NCBI RefSeq assembly: GCF_042650125.1
Contig: NZ_JBHSAP010000007.1
Span: 310,001-374,000, forward strand
DNA length: 64,000 nucleotides
Direction of reading: 5' to 3'
From: Salinithrix halophila
GTDB taxonomy: Bacteria; Bacillota; Bacilli; Thermoactinomycetales; DSM-45169
The notes under the pieces were generated by a model. The model was given only the letters and a program-made list of their open reading frames with translations, had not been told where the DNA came from and ran no database searches. The position numbers and the translations under genes were made by a program. Positions 25,153 through 33,708 of the stretch are shown here, piece by piece (positions within the stretch are counted from its first letter, which is position 1; every line of letters begins with the position of its first letter).

Positions 25153-25187
25153 AAACCGACACTCAACAAGGAGTGTCGGTTTTTTTC
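25153..25187. terminator. Terminator between the small-protein pair and chrA
   Basis: AAACCGACACTC and GAGTGTCGGTTT form a 12-pair stem followed by T residues on the plus strand; the A run on the other side also serves the convergent chrA gene. Confidence 0.92.
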
Positions 25188-25189
25188 GA

Positions 25190-26410
25190 TCATATCCCGC
25201 TCAACAACACTCCCCCTACTGCTGTCACGATGACGACTACCCAGGGTGGCAGTTTCCATATCATCAGGAGACCAAAGGCGATGAGGGCGAGAGCAAAATC
25301 CAGGGGGCCTTGAATGGCCTTAGTAAAGACAGGGTCGTACAAGGCGGCGAGCAGAATCCCGACAACAGCAGCATTGACGCCAGCAAAGGCCGCCCGGAAA
25401 GCAGGATAACGGCGGATCTGGCTCCAAAAAGGAAGGGTGCCTGTCACCAATAGGAATGACGGAAGGAAAATAGACAGAGTGGCTAGGAGAGCTCCCGGCA
25501 GACCGGCTGCAATAGCTCCCAAATAAGACGCAAAGGTAAACAGGGGCCCTGGGATGGCTTGAGCGGCCCCGTATCCGGCAAGGAAAGTCTCACTGGTTAC
25601 CCATCCCGGAGGAACGACGACAGATTCCAGAAGGGGTAGAACGACGTGACCGCCGCCAAAGACGAGGGAGCCGGTTCGGAAGAAGCCCTCCGCGAGTGCG
25701 GCCCAATAGGAGTGGGTGATCTGTGCCACGAACGGTAGCCCCAAAAGAAGAATGACCAATAGAACCCAACAACCGATGGCTGTTCGACGTTGGATCGGGA
25801 TGGCGATCGAGACAGGCTCCTCCAACTCTTTTTTCGGGAGGAATCCCCACCCGAATAGACCGGCGGCGATGATGATAGCCACCTGAGTTCCCGCTGTCGG
25901 CCAGGCAAGAGCGGCCCCGGCAGCCAGTAAGGCGAGGGTGCCCCTCGGCCGATCAGGGGCAAGGGCTTTAGCCATTCCCCACACCGCCTGAGCCACGACG
26001 GCAACCGCTACCACCATCAGCCCGTGAAGCCACCCCGCCTCCCCAATGTCGGCTCCATGGATCCACCATGCAAACCCTAGTAACGCCAGAACGGAAGGTA
26101 TCGTAAACCCGAACCAGGAGGCAACCGCCCCAGGCAGTCCTGCCCGCAGCAAGCCGATGGCAATCCCCACCTGGCTGCTGGCTGGGCCAGGGAGGAACTG
26201 GCAAAGGGCAACTAGATCGGCATACGTTTTCTCATCCAACCATTTTCGCTTCTTTACATATTCCTCCCGGAAGTACCCGAGGTGGGCTATCGGTCCCCCG
26301 AAAGAAGTCAGCCCCAGGCCTGTAGCCACCCGAAGCACTTCCCAGGCGGAACCGGGGGAAGCGGGACCTTTCCTTCCCTTCGCTCCCTCCGATGTTCGAG
26401 GCGTTTCCAA
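25190..26410 (-). CDS. chrA: Chromate transporter, full-length two-domain ChrA
   Basis: About 406 residues in two homologous halves. The N-terminal half has the CHR signature SFGGPIAHLGYFREEYVKKR and LCQFLPGPASSQVGI; the second half has the parallel FGGGHVVLPLLESVVV and GAAQAIPGPLFTFASYLG. It exports chromate, lowering cytosolic levels. The TTG at 26410 follows AAAGGAGG by nine bases; a TTG at 26440 would read through that SD. The fused form differs from the paired short ChrA proteins of Bacillus subtilis. No chromate regulator lies beside it. Confidence 0.92.
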   Translation of the reverse strand: METPRTSEGAKGRKGPASPGSAWEVLRVATGLGLTSFGGPIAHLGYFREEYVKKRKWLDEKTYADLVALCQFLPGPASSQVGIAIGLLRAGLPGAVASWFGFTIPSVLALLGFAWWIHGADIGEAGWLHGLMVVAVAVVAQAVWGMAKALAPDRPRGTLALLAAGAALAWPTAGTQVAIIIAAGLFGWGFLPKKELEEPVSIAIPIQRRTAIGCWVLLVILLLGLPFVAQITHSYWAALAEGFFRTGSLVFGGGHVVLPLLESVVVPPGWVTSETFLAGYGAAQAIPGPLFTFASYLGAIAAGLPGALLATLSIFLPSFLLVTGTLPFWSQIRRYPAFRAAFAGVNAAVVGILLAALYDPVFTKAIQGPLDFALALIAFGLLMIWKLPPWVVVIVTAVGGVLLSGI

Positions 26411-26562
26411 CGTTATCGTCCTCCTTTCCTTATTCCCCAAAATCCTACACCCATAATATTAAGAGAGTATATACTTGCACCGTTAATCTCTTGCTTCAGC
26501 CTGGGAAATATATCGCAAGGAGGGAGGGGGGCCAATCACCTTGAAGCGCTAAAGGTCTCAGC

Positions 26563-26970
26563 TTACTGCTGCATAGGCTTTTGTTCTACCATAACAAAGG
26601 TGTTGCCGTACAAATCTTCGAAAATGGCCTGAACCCCCCAAGGCATATCCGAGGGGCCGTCCAGAATCTTGACCCCTCGGGTTCGCAAAGCTTCTACATC
26701 GCCGCGGCAATCGTCCGTCCCAAACACCCACTTGGATACTTGCCCTAGTTTGGCCATACGGCTGTCTTTCTCACCAGGGCCCGGTTGATAGAGGACGATT
26801 TCGGTGTCAAACCGGGTATCGTTTCCTTTTGCTCCCAGGGTGACCCACCGGTATCCCGGGCCGAAGGGGGCATCACTTCTCAGTTCCAACCCCAACTTTT
26901 CTGTATACCACGCAATCGCTTCGTCATAATCCCGAACGACGATACAGACATGTGCCAGTTTATTAATCAT
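26563..26970 (-). CDS. VOC (glyoxalase/bleomycin-resistance) family protein
   Basis: A 135-residue protein with two beta-alpha-beta-beta-beta modules. It opens with KLAHVCIVVRDYDEAIAWYTEKLG, and ends VQAIFEDLYGNTFVMVEQ, where the metal-site acids of the VOC fold are expected. The ATG has AAAGGAG upstream. Members include lyases, dioxygenases and antibiotic-binding proteins, so the activity is unassigned. It appears monocistronic. Confidence 0.8.
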   Translation of the reverse strand: MINKLAHVCIVVRDYDEAIAWYTEKLGLELRSDAPFGPGYRWVTLGAKGNDTRFDTEIVLYQPGPGEKDSRMAKLGQVSKWVFGTDDCRGDVEALRTRGVKILDGPSDMPWGVQAIFEDLYGNTFVMVEQKPMQQ

Positions 26971-27030
26971 CGATAGGTACTCCTTTCAGTGACCATCCTG
27001 TCTTGTTTGAAACCCGCTTTATTGTACACG

Positions 27031-27059
27031 AAAAAGGCCCCCGTCACCAACCGGAGGCT
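27031..27059 (-). terminator. Terminator of the CurA-like reductase gene
   Basis: On the minus strand GCCTCCGG pairs with a C/G-rich arm ACGGGGGC, followed by CTTTTTCG, 15 bases after the gene stop. Confidence 0.7.
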
Positions 27060-27073
27060 TCAACAATGGATGC

Positions 27074-28090
27074 TTATTGAATGTCTGAGACTTTGACCAG
27101 TTGTTTCCCCAGATTCTCCCCCTTGAACAGGCCGAGGAAAGCCTGAGGCGCATTTTCCAGCCCATCGATGATGTTTTCCTGATAAACGATTTGCCCTTGG
27201 GCCACCCACTCGGCAAGTCGCTGCAGGCCTTCTTTAAAACGGGGTTGATAATCACTGACGATAAATCCTTTCATCAGGGCGCTGTTGATGAGGAGGGAAG
27301 GCTGAACCCGGGGCCCATCATCCGGCTTTTCCAGGTTATAAAGAGAAATCTGGCCACAGAGCGGAATACGGGCATGTTTGTTGAGCAAACGGATGACAGC
27401 ATCAGATACTTCGCCGCCTACATTGTCAAAGTAGACATCCACCCCGTCCGGGCAGGCTTGTTTCAGCTTATCCTTAAGGTTCTCCGCCATATAATTAACG
27501 ACCGCATCAAAACCAAGCTCTTCTTTCAGGAAACGGATCTTCTCCTCAGAACCAGCAATTCCGACCACACGAGCCCCGTGAAGCTTAGCAATCTGGCCAA
27601 CCACGCTTCCGACAGCGCCCGCCGCGCCTGAAACGACAACGGTCTCCCTTTTCTTCGGCTGCCCGATATCCATCAAGCCAAAATAGGCGGTGAGTCCAGG
27701 CATCCCGAGAACACCGAGAGCTGTCGAAGGGGGGGCAAGCTGGGGGTCCACCCGGCTCAATTCCTCTCCTTTTGCCACGGAATAATCCTGCCAACCCAGC
27801 ATCCCGACCACCAGATCTCCCTCTTGGAAGCGGTCGTCCTTGGAAACTTCCACCTGCCCAACCACTCCGCCCTGCAGGACTTCATTTAGAGGGAATGGCT
27901 CGATATAAGATTTCGTATCATTCATCCGTCCCCGCATATAGGGGTCGACGGATAGGTAGACGGTTCGTACCAGCACTTCTCCTGGGCCCGGCTTAGGAAC
28001 TGCTGACTTTCTCAATTCAAAGGTATGTTGATCAGGCATCCCCTTGGGCCGTTGCACGAAATAAATCTGACGGTTAGCTTCCGTTGCCAT
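27074..28090 (-). CDS. NADP-dependent MDR oxidoreductase (CurA/prostaglandin-reductase type)
   Basis: A 338-residue zinc-independent medium-chain reductase. YMRGRMND, near residue 50, is the family signature, and the nucleotide-binding site is VSGAAGAVGSVVGQIAKL near 160. Relatives, including YfmJ and CurA, reduce alpha,beta-unsaturated aldehydes and ketones with NADPH. The ATG is preceded by AGGAGAGG. It stands alone between convergent or unrelated genes and is closed by its own terminator. Confidence 0.9.
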   Translation of the reverse strand: MATEANRQIYFVQRPKGMPDQHTFELRKSAVPKPGPGEVLVRTVYLSVDPYMRGRMNDTKSYIEPFPLNEVLQGGVVGQVEVSKDDRFQEGDLVVGMLGWQDYSVAKGEELSRVDPQLAPPSTALGVLGMPGLTAYFGLMDIGQPKKRETVVVSGAAGAVGSVVGQIAKLHGARVVGIAGSEEKIRFLKEELGFDAVVNYMAENLKDKLKQACPDGVDVYFDNVGGEVSDAVIRLLNKHARIPLCGQISLYNLEKPDDGPRVQPSLLINSALMKGFIVSDYQPRFKEGLQRLAEWVAQGQIVYQENIIDGLENAPQAFLGLFKGENLGKQLVKVSDIQ

Positions 28091-28218
28091 CGATGAACCT
28101 CTCCTTTAGCGAGGGTACCCTGCTTTTATTTCGATACCCAAAACTTCTACCCCGGAAGGCAACAGAATAAACCTGCCCCATCATTGCTTGTGCCTAGAAA
28201 AAAGAAGAAAGCCAGACG

Positions 28219-28635
28219 TTAGGCCGCCGAAGCTGGTATATAGCCTTCCAACTCGATCCGGTTCCACCACAGGCCCCCGAATATGAAGGCGGCGGGAAAG
28301 AGAAAAGCTGACAAAAGCCAGTCAAAATAACCGGTCCAACCGCTGACAACACCGGTTAGCAACAGGCAGAGGAAAAGCACCGACAATGGATAATAGCGAG
28401 GATCCTCCTTCTTCAACCAGCGAAGGAGGAGACTTCCGGCGGGGACCGTGACCGCAAAGAAAAGAAACAGCCCGATCAATAGGGTTTCCGAGATCAGATA
28501 CAGGGAGAGAATAAACAACAGCGAAAGGTCCAACCCTTTTATCAACGAAGAAATGTAGAGACAGCAAAACAAGAATTGAACCACGAGACCCACACTAAAA
28601 GACCAAAGGGAGATGGGTATGATCCGCTTCATCAT
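28219..28635 (-). CDS. Four-helix membrane protein of unknown function
   Basis: A 138-residue protein from the ATG at 28635, seven bases after AAAGAGGG; an ATG at 28656 would lie upstream of that site. Four hydrophobic segments span nearly the whole chain, separated by short charged loops (RWLKKEDPRYYP). No family motif is recognised. The gene lies alone between the reductase and menC, with a terminator-like palindrome on its upstream side. Confidence 0.65.
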   Translation of the reverse strand: MMKRIIPISLWSFSVGLVVQFLFCCLYISSLIKGLDLSLLFILSLYLISETLLIGLFLFFAVTVPAGSLLLRWLKKEDPRYYPLSVLFLCLLLTGVVSGWTGYFDWLLSAFLFPAAFIFGGLWWNRIELEGYIPASAA

Positions 28636-28720
28636 GGGACAACCCTCTTTCCGCATCGAACCTAGTTCCTTTTTCCTATTTTACCAGAAGGGGAAGGGTT
28701 CAGCTTCCAATTTATCCATG

Positions 28721-28754
28721 AAAAAGAGCGACTATCCGAGTCGTCGCTCTTTTT
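28721..28754. terminator. Terminator at the end of the menE-menC operon
   Basis: AAAAAGAGCGAC and GTCGCTCTTTTT form a 12-pair symmetric stem just beyond the menC stop. Minus-strand transcripts would end on a U run. Confidence 0.9.
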
Positions 28755-28759
28755 CGGTG

Positions 28760-29869
28760 TTACCCTGGAAATCGCCGGGATTGTACCCTTACTTCCGCGA
28801 TCCGTTCCCTATCCACCTTTACCCCGATTCCAGGATCTCTAGGGACGTGGATCCACCCCTGGTCGACGGTGGCTTCAGGAATGATCACATCCCGGTCCCA
28901 ATGGCGGGAAGAGGCGGACAGATCCCCTGGCAGGGTGAACCCCGGTAGTGAGGCTAAAGCGAGGTTGTGGGCACGGGAGATGCCGGATTCCAGCATCCCT
29001 CCGCACCAGAGGCGGATGCCGCGTTCTACACAGAGATCATGAATTCGTTTCGCTTCCGCCAGACCACCCACCCGTCCAGGTTTGACATTGATGACTTGGC
29101 AACTGCCCAAATCAGCCGCCCGCCGAGCATCGTCGAAGGAGGTGATGCTTTCATCCAAACAAATGGCCGTTTCCATCCGTTCCTGCAGACGGGCATGATC
29201 GACAAGATCATCGGCGTCGAGAGGTTGTTCCACCATCAGGAGACGGAATTCATCGAGTCTACGAAGATAGTCAAGGTCCTCCAGGGTATAGGCTGAATTC
29301 GCGTCAGCCATCAGGGGTAAGTCCGGGAAGGCTTCCCGAATGGGGGCGATCACCTCGATATCCGCCCCAGGGCGGATCTTTACTTTGATACGGCGATATC
29401 CTTCCTCCACCCGTCTCCGAACTTGATCGATCATCTCCGCCGGGGATCCCTGAACACCAACAGCCACTCCCGCCTCCACTCGCTCCCGCGTCCCACCCAG
29501 GCTTTGGGAGAGGGAGCGGTCGCTTTCCTTGCACCACAAGTCCCAAACAGCCCCTTCCAGGGCAGCCTTGGCCATAGGGTTCCGGCGGATAGCAGCGAAC
29601 CGCTCTCGGATTTCCTCCGGATGATCGATTGTCTCCCCGAGGAGGCGGGGAACCAGAAAGGATTCCATCACGTGCCAAGCTGTGCCCACTGTCTCCTCGG
29701 TATACCAAGGAGAGGAGAAAGCCACGCATTCCCCCCACCCCGTCCGACCGTCTTGATCCCACACCTCCACAAGGATCAGATCCCTACTACGGAGAGTAGT
29801 TAGGCTGTTGGAGAAAGGGGTTTTCAAGCCCATGCGGATCTGATGAAACTGGATGCCGCAGATCTTCAA
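28760..29869 (-). CDS. menC: o-Succinylbenzoate synthase
   Basis: A 369-residue enolase-superfamily enzyme that dehydrates SHCHC to o-succinylbenzoate in menaquinone synthesis. The acid-base lysine motif is IKVKIRPG, the metal acids are in LMADANSAY, VEQPL and LDES, and the second lysine is in INVKPGRVGG. Length is that of the Bacillus-type MenC/NSAR group. Its start overlaps the menE stop (ATGA-type), so the two are translated together. Confidence 0.93.
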   Translation of the reverse strand: MKICGIQFHQIRMGLKTPFSNSLTTLRSRDLILVEVWDQDGRTGWGECVAFSSPWYTEETVGTAWHVMESFLVPRLLGETIDHPEEIRERFAAIRRNPMAKAALEGAVWDLWCKESDRSLSQSLGGTRERVEAGVAVGVQGSPAEMIDQVRRRVEEGYRRIKVKIRPGADIEVIAPIREAFPDLPLMADANSAYTLEDLDYLRRLDEFRLLMVEQPLDADDLVDHARLQERMETAICLDESITSFDDARRAADLGSCQVINVKPGRVGGLAEAKRIHDLCVERGIRLWCGGMLESGISRAHNLALASLPGFTLPGDLSASSRHWDRDVIIPEATVDQGWIHVPRDPGIGVKVDRERIAEVRVQSRRFPG

Positions 29870-31359
29870 CGTTTCTCCTCCTTTTCCTCGAGCAGTTCCG
29901 GAAGCCGCCGCCGAACCAGCTTGTTTGAGGCATTTTTCGGAAGTTCCCTGACAAAATGGATTCGACGGGGAATTTTATAACGAGCCAGGCGCTCTCCGCA
30001 GAATCGGACCAATTCTTTTTCCGTAACAACCTCTCCCGGCTTTACCCGGACAAAACCGACGGGTACCGCTCCCCACCGTTTGTCCGCTACGCCCGTCACC
30101 CCGGCTTCCACTACCACCGGGTGAGCGAGGAGAGCAGCTTCCACTTCAGCCGGATAAACGTTTTCACCGCCGGAGATAATCAGGTCGCTCCGTCGATCCA
30201 GGACAAACAAAAATCCTTCCCGGTCCACACAGCCGATATCCCCCGTTCGGAACCAACCGTCCCGGAGCACTTCTCGGGTTACGTCCGAACGCTTCCAGTA
30301 TCCCAAGGTTACATTGGGGCCCCTAACAACGATCTCCCCCGGTTGGCCGGGGGATGCCTCCTCTTCTCCATCCATGATGCGAAGCTCTGAGGGAAAGAGA
30401 GGTTTTCCAGCAGAACCCAGTTTCCGCAGGCTGTCCTCGGGAGCGAGCGTCACGATCTGGGAAGCCGTCTCCGTCAAACCGTAAGTCTGGAAAACGGGAA
30501 TGCCCTGATCTCGGCACCGTTCCAAGAGGGGCTTTGGTACCGGCCCCCCGCCCAGCAACATACAGCGGAAATGGTCCGGGTACCCGCGGCCCCCCTGTTC
30601 TTCCACCATCTGCGCCAGCATCGTACTGACGACGGAAATGATCGTCACCCCATCCTCCCGAATGGCCCGATTGGCCGCTGCTGGGTCGAAAGAAGGATGG
30701 ATGACCGCAGTGATCCCGTACAAAACCGAACGCATCAAGATTGAGAGGCCGCTCATATGAAAAAACGGAGTACAGACAAGCCACCGGTCATTCATATCCA
30801 ACCCCAGATTGAAAACGGAGGAAGTAGCGCTCCACCAATGATTGCCATAGGAGAGCATCACTCCTTTAGGGCGACCGGTAGTGCCTGAGGTATACATAAT
30901 GGTATGTAGCTCACCGAGATGGAGGTGGGACCGGAGCGGTCCTTCAGCTGGTTTCAGAGATGCTAATCGATCCCATGAGAGGACTTCGGTCTCTGCCGCC
31001 GTTTCCGCCGTTTCCCGGTGGGGAAGATCGTATAGAAGTAATTTTGCTCCCGCATCGGCAAGCTGCCATCGGATCTCCGACGGAACTAGCCGAGAATTGA
31101 TCGGAACAAAGACGGCCCCGAGAAAGGGAAGGGCATGAATCACCACTGCCATGTCGGGACCATTTTGCATCAGGAGGGCGACCCGGTCCCCCTCGCCGAT
31201 TCCCAACTTGGCCAGCCGACGCGCTGTTACCTTCGCCTGACTCTCTAAATCTTCCCATGTCATATTCCCGCCTCCCGAGGCGAGTGCTGTTCTCTCCGGT
31301 GTCAACGCCGCCCGTTTCGTCAGCCACAGCGGCATCTGGATGTCGGTTCCATCTCGCAT
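29866..31359 (-). CDS. menE: o-Succinylbenzoate-CoA ligase
   Basis: A 497-residue adenylate-forming ligase. The AMP/ATP motif is MYTSGTTGRPKGV near residue 160. FQTYGLTETAS and GWFRTGDIG follow, and the C-terminal lysine motif is GKxx-like ELPKNASNKLVRR. It activates OSB with CoA for MenB. The ATG at 31359 is preferred, with AGGAGGG 11 bases upstream; a longer frame begins inside the presumed -10 box. It has its own promoter and is separated from menB by the oppositely oriented DUF1259 gene. Confidence 0.93.
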   Translation of the reverse strand: MRDGTDIQMPLWLTKRAALTPERTALASGGGNMTWEDLESQAKVTARRLAKLGIGEGDRVALLMQNGPDMAVVIHALPFLGAVFVPINSRLVPSEIRWQLADAGAKLLLYDLPHRETAETAAETEVLSWDRLASLKPAEGPLRSHLHLGELHTIMYTSGTTGRPKGVMLSYGNHWWSATSSVFNLGLDMNDRWLVCTPFFHMSGLSILMRSVLYGITAVIHPSFDPAAANRAIREDGVTIISVVSTMLAQMVEEQGGRGYPDHFRCMLLGGGPVPKPLLERCRDQGIPVFQTYGLTETASQIVTLAPEDSLRKLGSAGKPLFPSELRIMDGEEEASPGQPGEIVVRGPNVTLGYWKRSDVTREVLRDGWFRTGDIGCVDREGFLFVLDRRSDLIISGGENVYPAEVEAALLAHPVVVEAGVTGVADKRWGAVPVGFVRVKPGEVVTEKELVRFCGERLARYKIPRRIHFVRELPKNASNKLVRRRLPELLEEKEEKR

Positions 31360-31397
31360 CGTTTGCCAAACCCTCCTGTTAAGTCCAATCGTCCTTT

Positions 31398-31410
31398 CCA
31401 TTATAACCCG
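31398..31410 (-). promoter_or_regulatory. Probable menE promoter (-10 region)
   Basis: On the minus strand CGGGTTATAATGG contains a perfect TATAAT (31400-31405). The same 13 bases occur at the menA promoter (37127-37139). A weak -35 (ATGACC) lies 18 bases upstream. Transcription would begin about 34 bases before the menE start. Confidence 0.6.
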
Positions 31411-31538
31411 GTGGTGTCCATCCGGTCATGCAGGGGTTCTCATTTCCTGCTAGCACGTCCCGACAAACCATCTGTTCCGCATGGAATCGGTGATTCACGG
31501 AAAAAATATCCGCACCCCTATCCAAGGAGGTATCGCGG

Positions 31539-32015
31539 ATGTTACGAAAAGGAAGTTGGATGGGCTTGTTGGTTTGCCTGGTACTCCTCTCCCTTCTCTC
31601 TCCGGCTCAGGCCCAAGGTAAAAACTGCCAACCCATCGAGAAAGCCCTCGGTTATCCTGTCGAGAAAGAGAAGGGTGTTTGCAGGATGGAACTGATCCGG
31701 AAAGGACTGGACGCCACTCATATGGGGAGAAAGCTCTCTCCAGAAACGATGGAGCTGGAATTGATGGCCACCTTCGAGAAAACAGGCAAGACAACGGCCG
31801 TGATGGGTGAATTCGCCCTCTTGGAGCGGGAAGTCAACCCGGTGATCGACCGTCTGCGCCGAGCCGGATTGGACGTGACGGCGGTCCATAACCATATGTT
31901 ATTTGAGCGCCCCCGAATTCTATATGTTCATTTCCAGGGAGAAGGCAGCCCCGAAGCTTTAGCTAAAGGCGTACGGCAAGCGGTCCAGGCTACCTCGTAC
32001 CGCTCCTCCCGATAA
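31539..32015 (+). CDS. Secreted DUF1259 (LppY/LpqO-like) protein
   Basis: A 158-residue protein with a clear Sec signal peptide (KGSWMGLLVCLVLLSLL, cut after AQA). The mature part is a single DUF1259 module: GEFALLEREVNPVIDRLRRAG followed by DVTAVHNHM and ILYVHFQGEG. The family is defined by mycobacterial lipoproteins LppY and LpqO; no activity is established, although the conserved HNH/His residues suggest metal or ligand binding. AAGGAGG precedes the ATG. It interrupts the men cluster on the opposite strand and shares a terminator with menB. Confidence 0.8.
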   Translation: MLRKGSWMGLLVCLVLLSLLSPAQAQGKNCQPIEKALGYPVEKEKGVCRMELIRKGLDATHMGRKLSPETMELELMATFEKTGKTTAVMGEFALLEREVNPVIDRLRRAGLDVTAVHNHMLFERPRILYVHFQGEGSPEALAKGVRQAVQATSYRSSR

Positions 32016-32017
32016 AA

Positions 32018-32047
32018 AACATCCCGGCGAACGCCGGGATGTTTTTT
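32018..32047. terminator. Bidirectional terminator between the DUF1259 gene and menB
   Basis: AACATCCCGGCG and CGCCGGGATGTT are perfectly complementary and flanked by A and T runs on both sides. It touches the menB stop. Confidence 0.93.
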
Positions 32048-32865
32048 TACGGAAACCGGGGGAATTTGCCAAAGTCAGGCTTGCGTTTCTCCTTGAAGGC
32101 ATCGCGCCCTTCCTTGGCTTCATCCGTGGTGTAGTAGAGAAGTGTCGCATCTCCGCCCAGTTGCTGCAGACCAGCCAAGCCGTCGGTGTCGGCATTGAAA
32201 GAGGCTTTCAAGAAACGGAGAGCGGTCGAGGATTTCTCCAGGATTTCCTCGCACCACTGGAGGGTCTCTTCTTCCAGCTTCTCCAGCGGAACCACCGTGT
32301 TGACCAGTCCCATGTCCAAAGCTTCCTGTGCGCTGTACTGACGGCAGAGGTACCAGATCTCACGCGCCTTTTTGTGGCCGACGATTCGAGCGAGGTAACC
32401 AGCACCATAGCCAGCGTCAAAGCTCCCCACTTTAGGCCCTGTCTGACCGAAAACCGCGTTATCGGCAGCGATGGTCAGGTCACAAACAACATGTAGCACA
32501 TGGCCGCCGCCGATAGCATAACCCGAAACCATAGCGATGACGGGTTTCGGGATCACCCGAATCAGCCGCTGCAGATCCAGCACATTGAGACGGGGGATTT
32601 GATCCTCCCCGACATAGCCGCCATGGCCCCGTACTTTCTGGTCACCGCCTGAGCAGAATGCCTTCTCTCCAGCACCGGCCAGGATGATGACGCCAATGTC
32701 GGAATCATCCCGGGCACGGGCAAAGGCATCGATCAGTTCCATTACCGTCTGCGGACGGAAGGCGTTATGTACCTCCGGCCGGTTAATCGTAATCTTCGCG
32801 ATATGGTTGTAGGTCTCAAAAAGAATATCCTCATATGGACGAACCGATTTCCATTCCACAGCCAT
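32047..32865 (-). CDS. menB: 1,4-Dihydroxy-2-naphthoyl-CoA synthase
   Basis: A 272-residue crotonase-fold enzyme that closes the naphthoquinone ring from OSB-CoA. Signatures are SGGDQKVRG near residue 70, MVSGYAIGGGHVLHVVCDLTIA with the oxyanion glycines, and TGPKVGSFDAGYGAGYLARIVG, which is specific to MenB. Length is normal. GGAGG precedes the ATG. It is the last gene of the menF-D-H-B operon and ends at a terminator. Confidence 0.96.
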   Translation of the reverse strand: MAVEWKSVRPYEDILFETYNHIAKITINRPEVHNAFRPQTVMELIDAFARARDDSDIGVIILAGAGEKAFCSGGDQKVRGHGGYVGEDQIPRLNVLDLQRLIRVIPKPVIAMVSGYAIGGGHVLHVVCDLTIAADNAVFGQTGPKVGSFDAGYGAGYLARIVGHKKAREIWYLCRQYSAQEALDMGLVNTVVPLEKLEEETLQWCEEILEKSSTALRFLKASFNADTDGLAGLQQLGGDATLLYYTTDEAKEGRDAFKEKRKPDFGKFPRFP

Positions 32866-32895
32866 TGGTTGATCCTCCTTACCTATTTAGCCTAC

Positions 32896-33708
32896 TCAGA
32901 TTTTGGAAGTCAAAAAATCCAGCACAATCCTTTCAAAGCGTCGGGGCTGTTCCACATGAACGGCATGTCCTGCACCTTTAACCGTTTCCATGCGCGCATC
33001 GGCTAGCTTGTCTTTCATCTCCTCGGCAATCCGGCAAAACTTGGCATCCCACTCTCCCTTGATCAACAGCACAGGGAGAGTGAGGCGGTCCAAACTCGCC
33101 CACCAGGAAGGCTGAGCCCCCGTGCCCATCCCGCGCAGGCTGTTGGCCAACCCTCGGGGATGGTTAGCGAGTCGTTGTTCCCGGAGCTTCCGGCGCACCT
33201 CCTCCGGGAGGAAGCGTTGACTCGCAAAGAGGGGGATTTGTTCCCAGGCATCGACAAAAGCCCGGATGCCATCCGTCTCAATCCGGTCAGCTAAAGCTTC
33301 ATCCCGACGGATGCGCTCTTCCCTCTCCTCCCGGGTTTTCAGGCCCGGTGAGCTACTTTCTAACATCAGACGCTGAACCCGCTCTGGGTGGGTCGTGGCC
33401 AAGGAGAGAGCGAGCCGCCCCCCCATGGAATAGCCCAAGAGATCCGTTTTTTTCACCCCGAGGGAATCCAAGATGCCAACCAGGTCAGCCACAACGCTTT
33501 CCATGGAATAGCGAGCGGGATCTCCCGGTGAATCCGTCTCCCCATGGCCGATCAGATCGACTCGAATCACCCGGAAGCGGAGGCTCCACGCCGGGACAAA
33601 CGGCTCCCAATTTACGGCTCCACCTGTAAAACCGTGAAGAAGGAGAAGCGGGGGGCCGCTCCCTTGCTCTTCCACCCGATACTTCACTCCGCCGACCTTC
33701 CAATCCAT
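32896..33708 (-). CDS. menH: SHCHC synthase (alpha/beta hydrolase)
   Basis: A 270-residue alpha/beta-hydrolase that eliminates pyruvate from SEPHCHC. The nucleophile elbow is LLGYSMGGRLAL, the oxyanion segment is LLHGFTGGAVNW, and the catalytic His is in VKGAGHAVHVEQP. The ATG at 33708 has GGAGGTGG seven bases upstream, inside the menD end, giving a 25-base overlap and tight coupling. Position between menD and menB confirms MenH rather than another hydrolase. Confidence 0.92.
   Translation of the reverse strand: MDWKVGGVKYRVEEQGSGPPLLLLHGFTGGAVNWEPFVPAWSLRFRVIRVDLIGHGETDSPGDPARYSMESVVADLVGILDSLGVKKTDLLGYSMGGRLALSLATTHPERVQRLMLESSSPGLKTREEREERIRRDEALADRIETDGIRAFVDAWEQIPLFASQRFLPEEVRRKLREQRLANHPRGLANSLRGMGTGAQPSWWASLDRLTLPVLLIKGEWDAKFCRIAEEMKDKLADARMETVKGAGHAVHVEQPRRFERIVLDFLTSKI

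Noticed and set aside
30944..31369. Minus-strand frames inside menE
   Set aside because: Out-of-frame shadows of the ligase gene.
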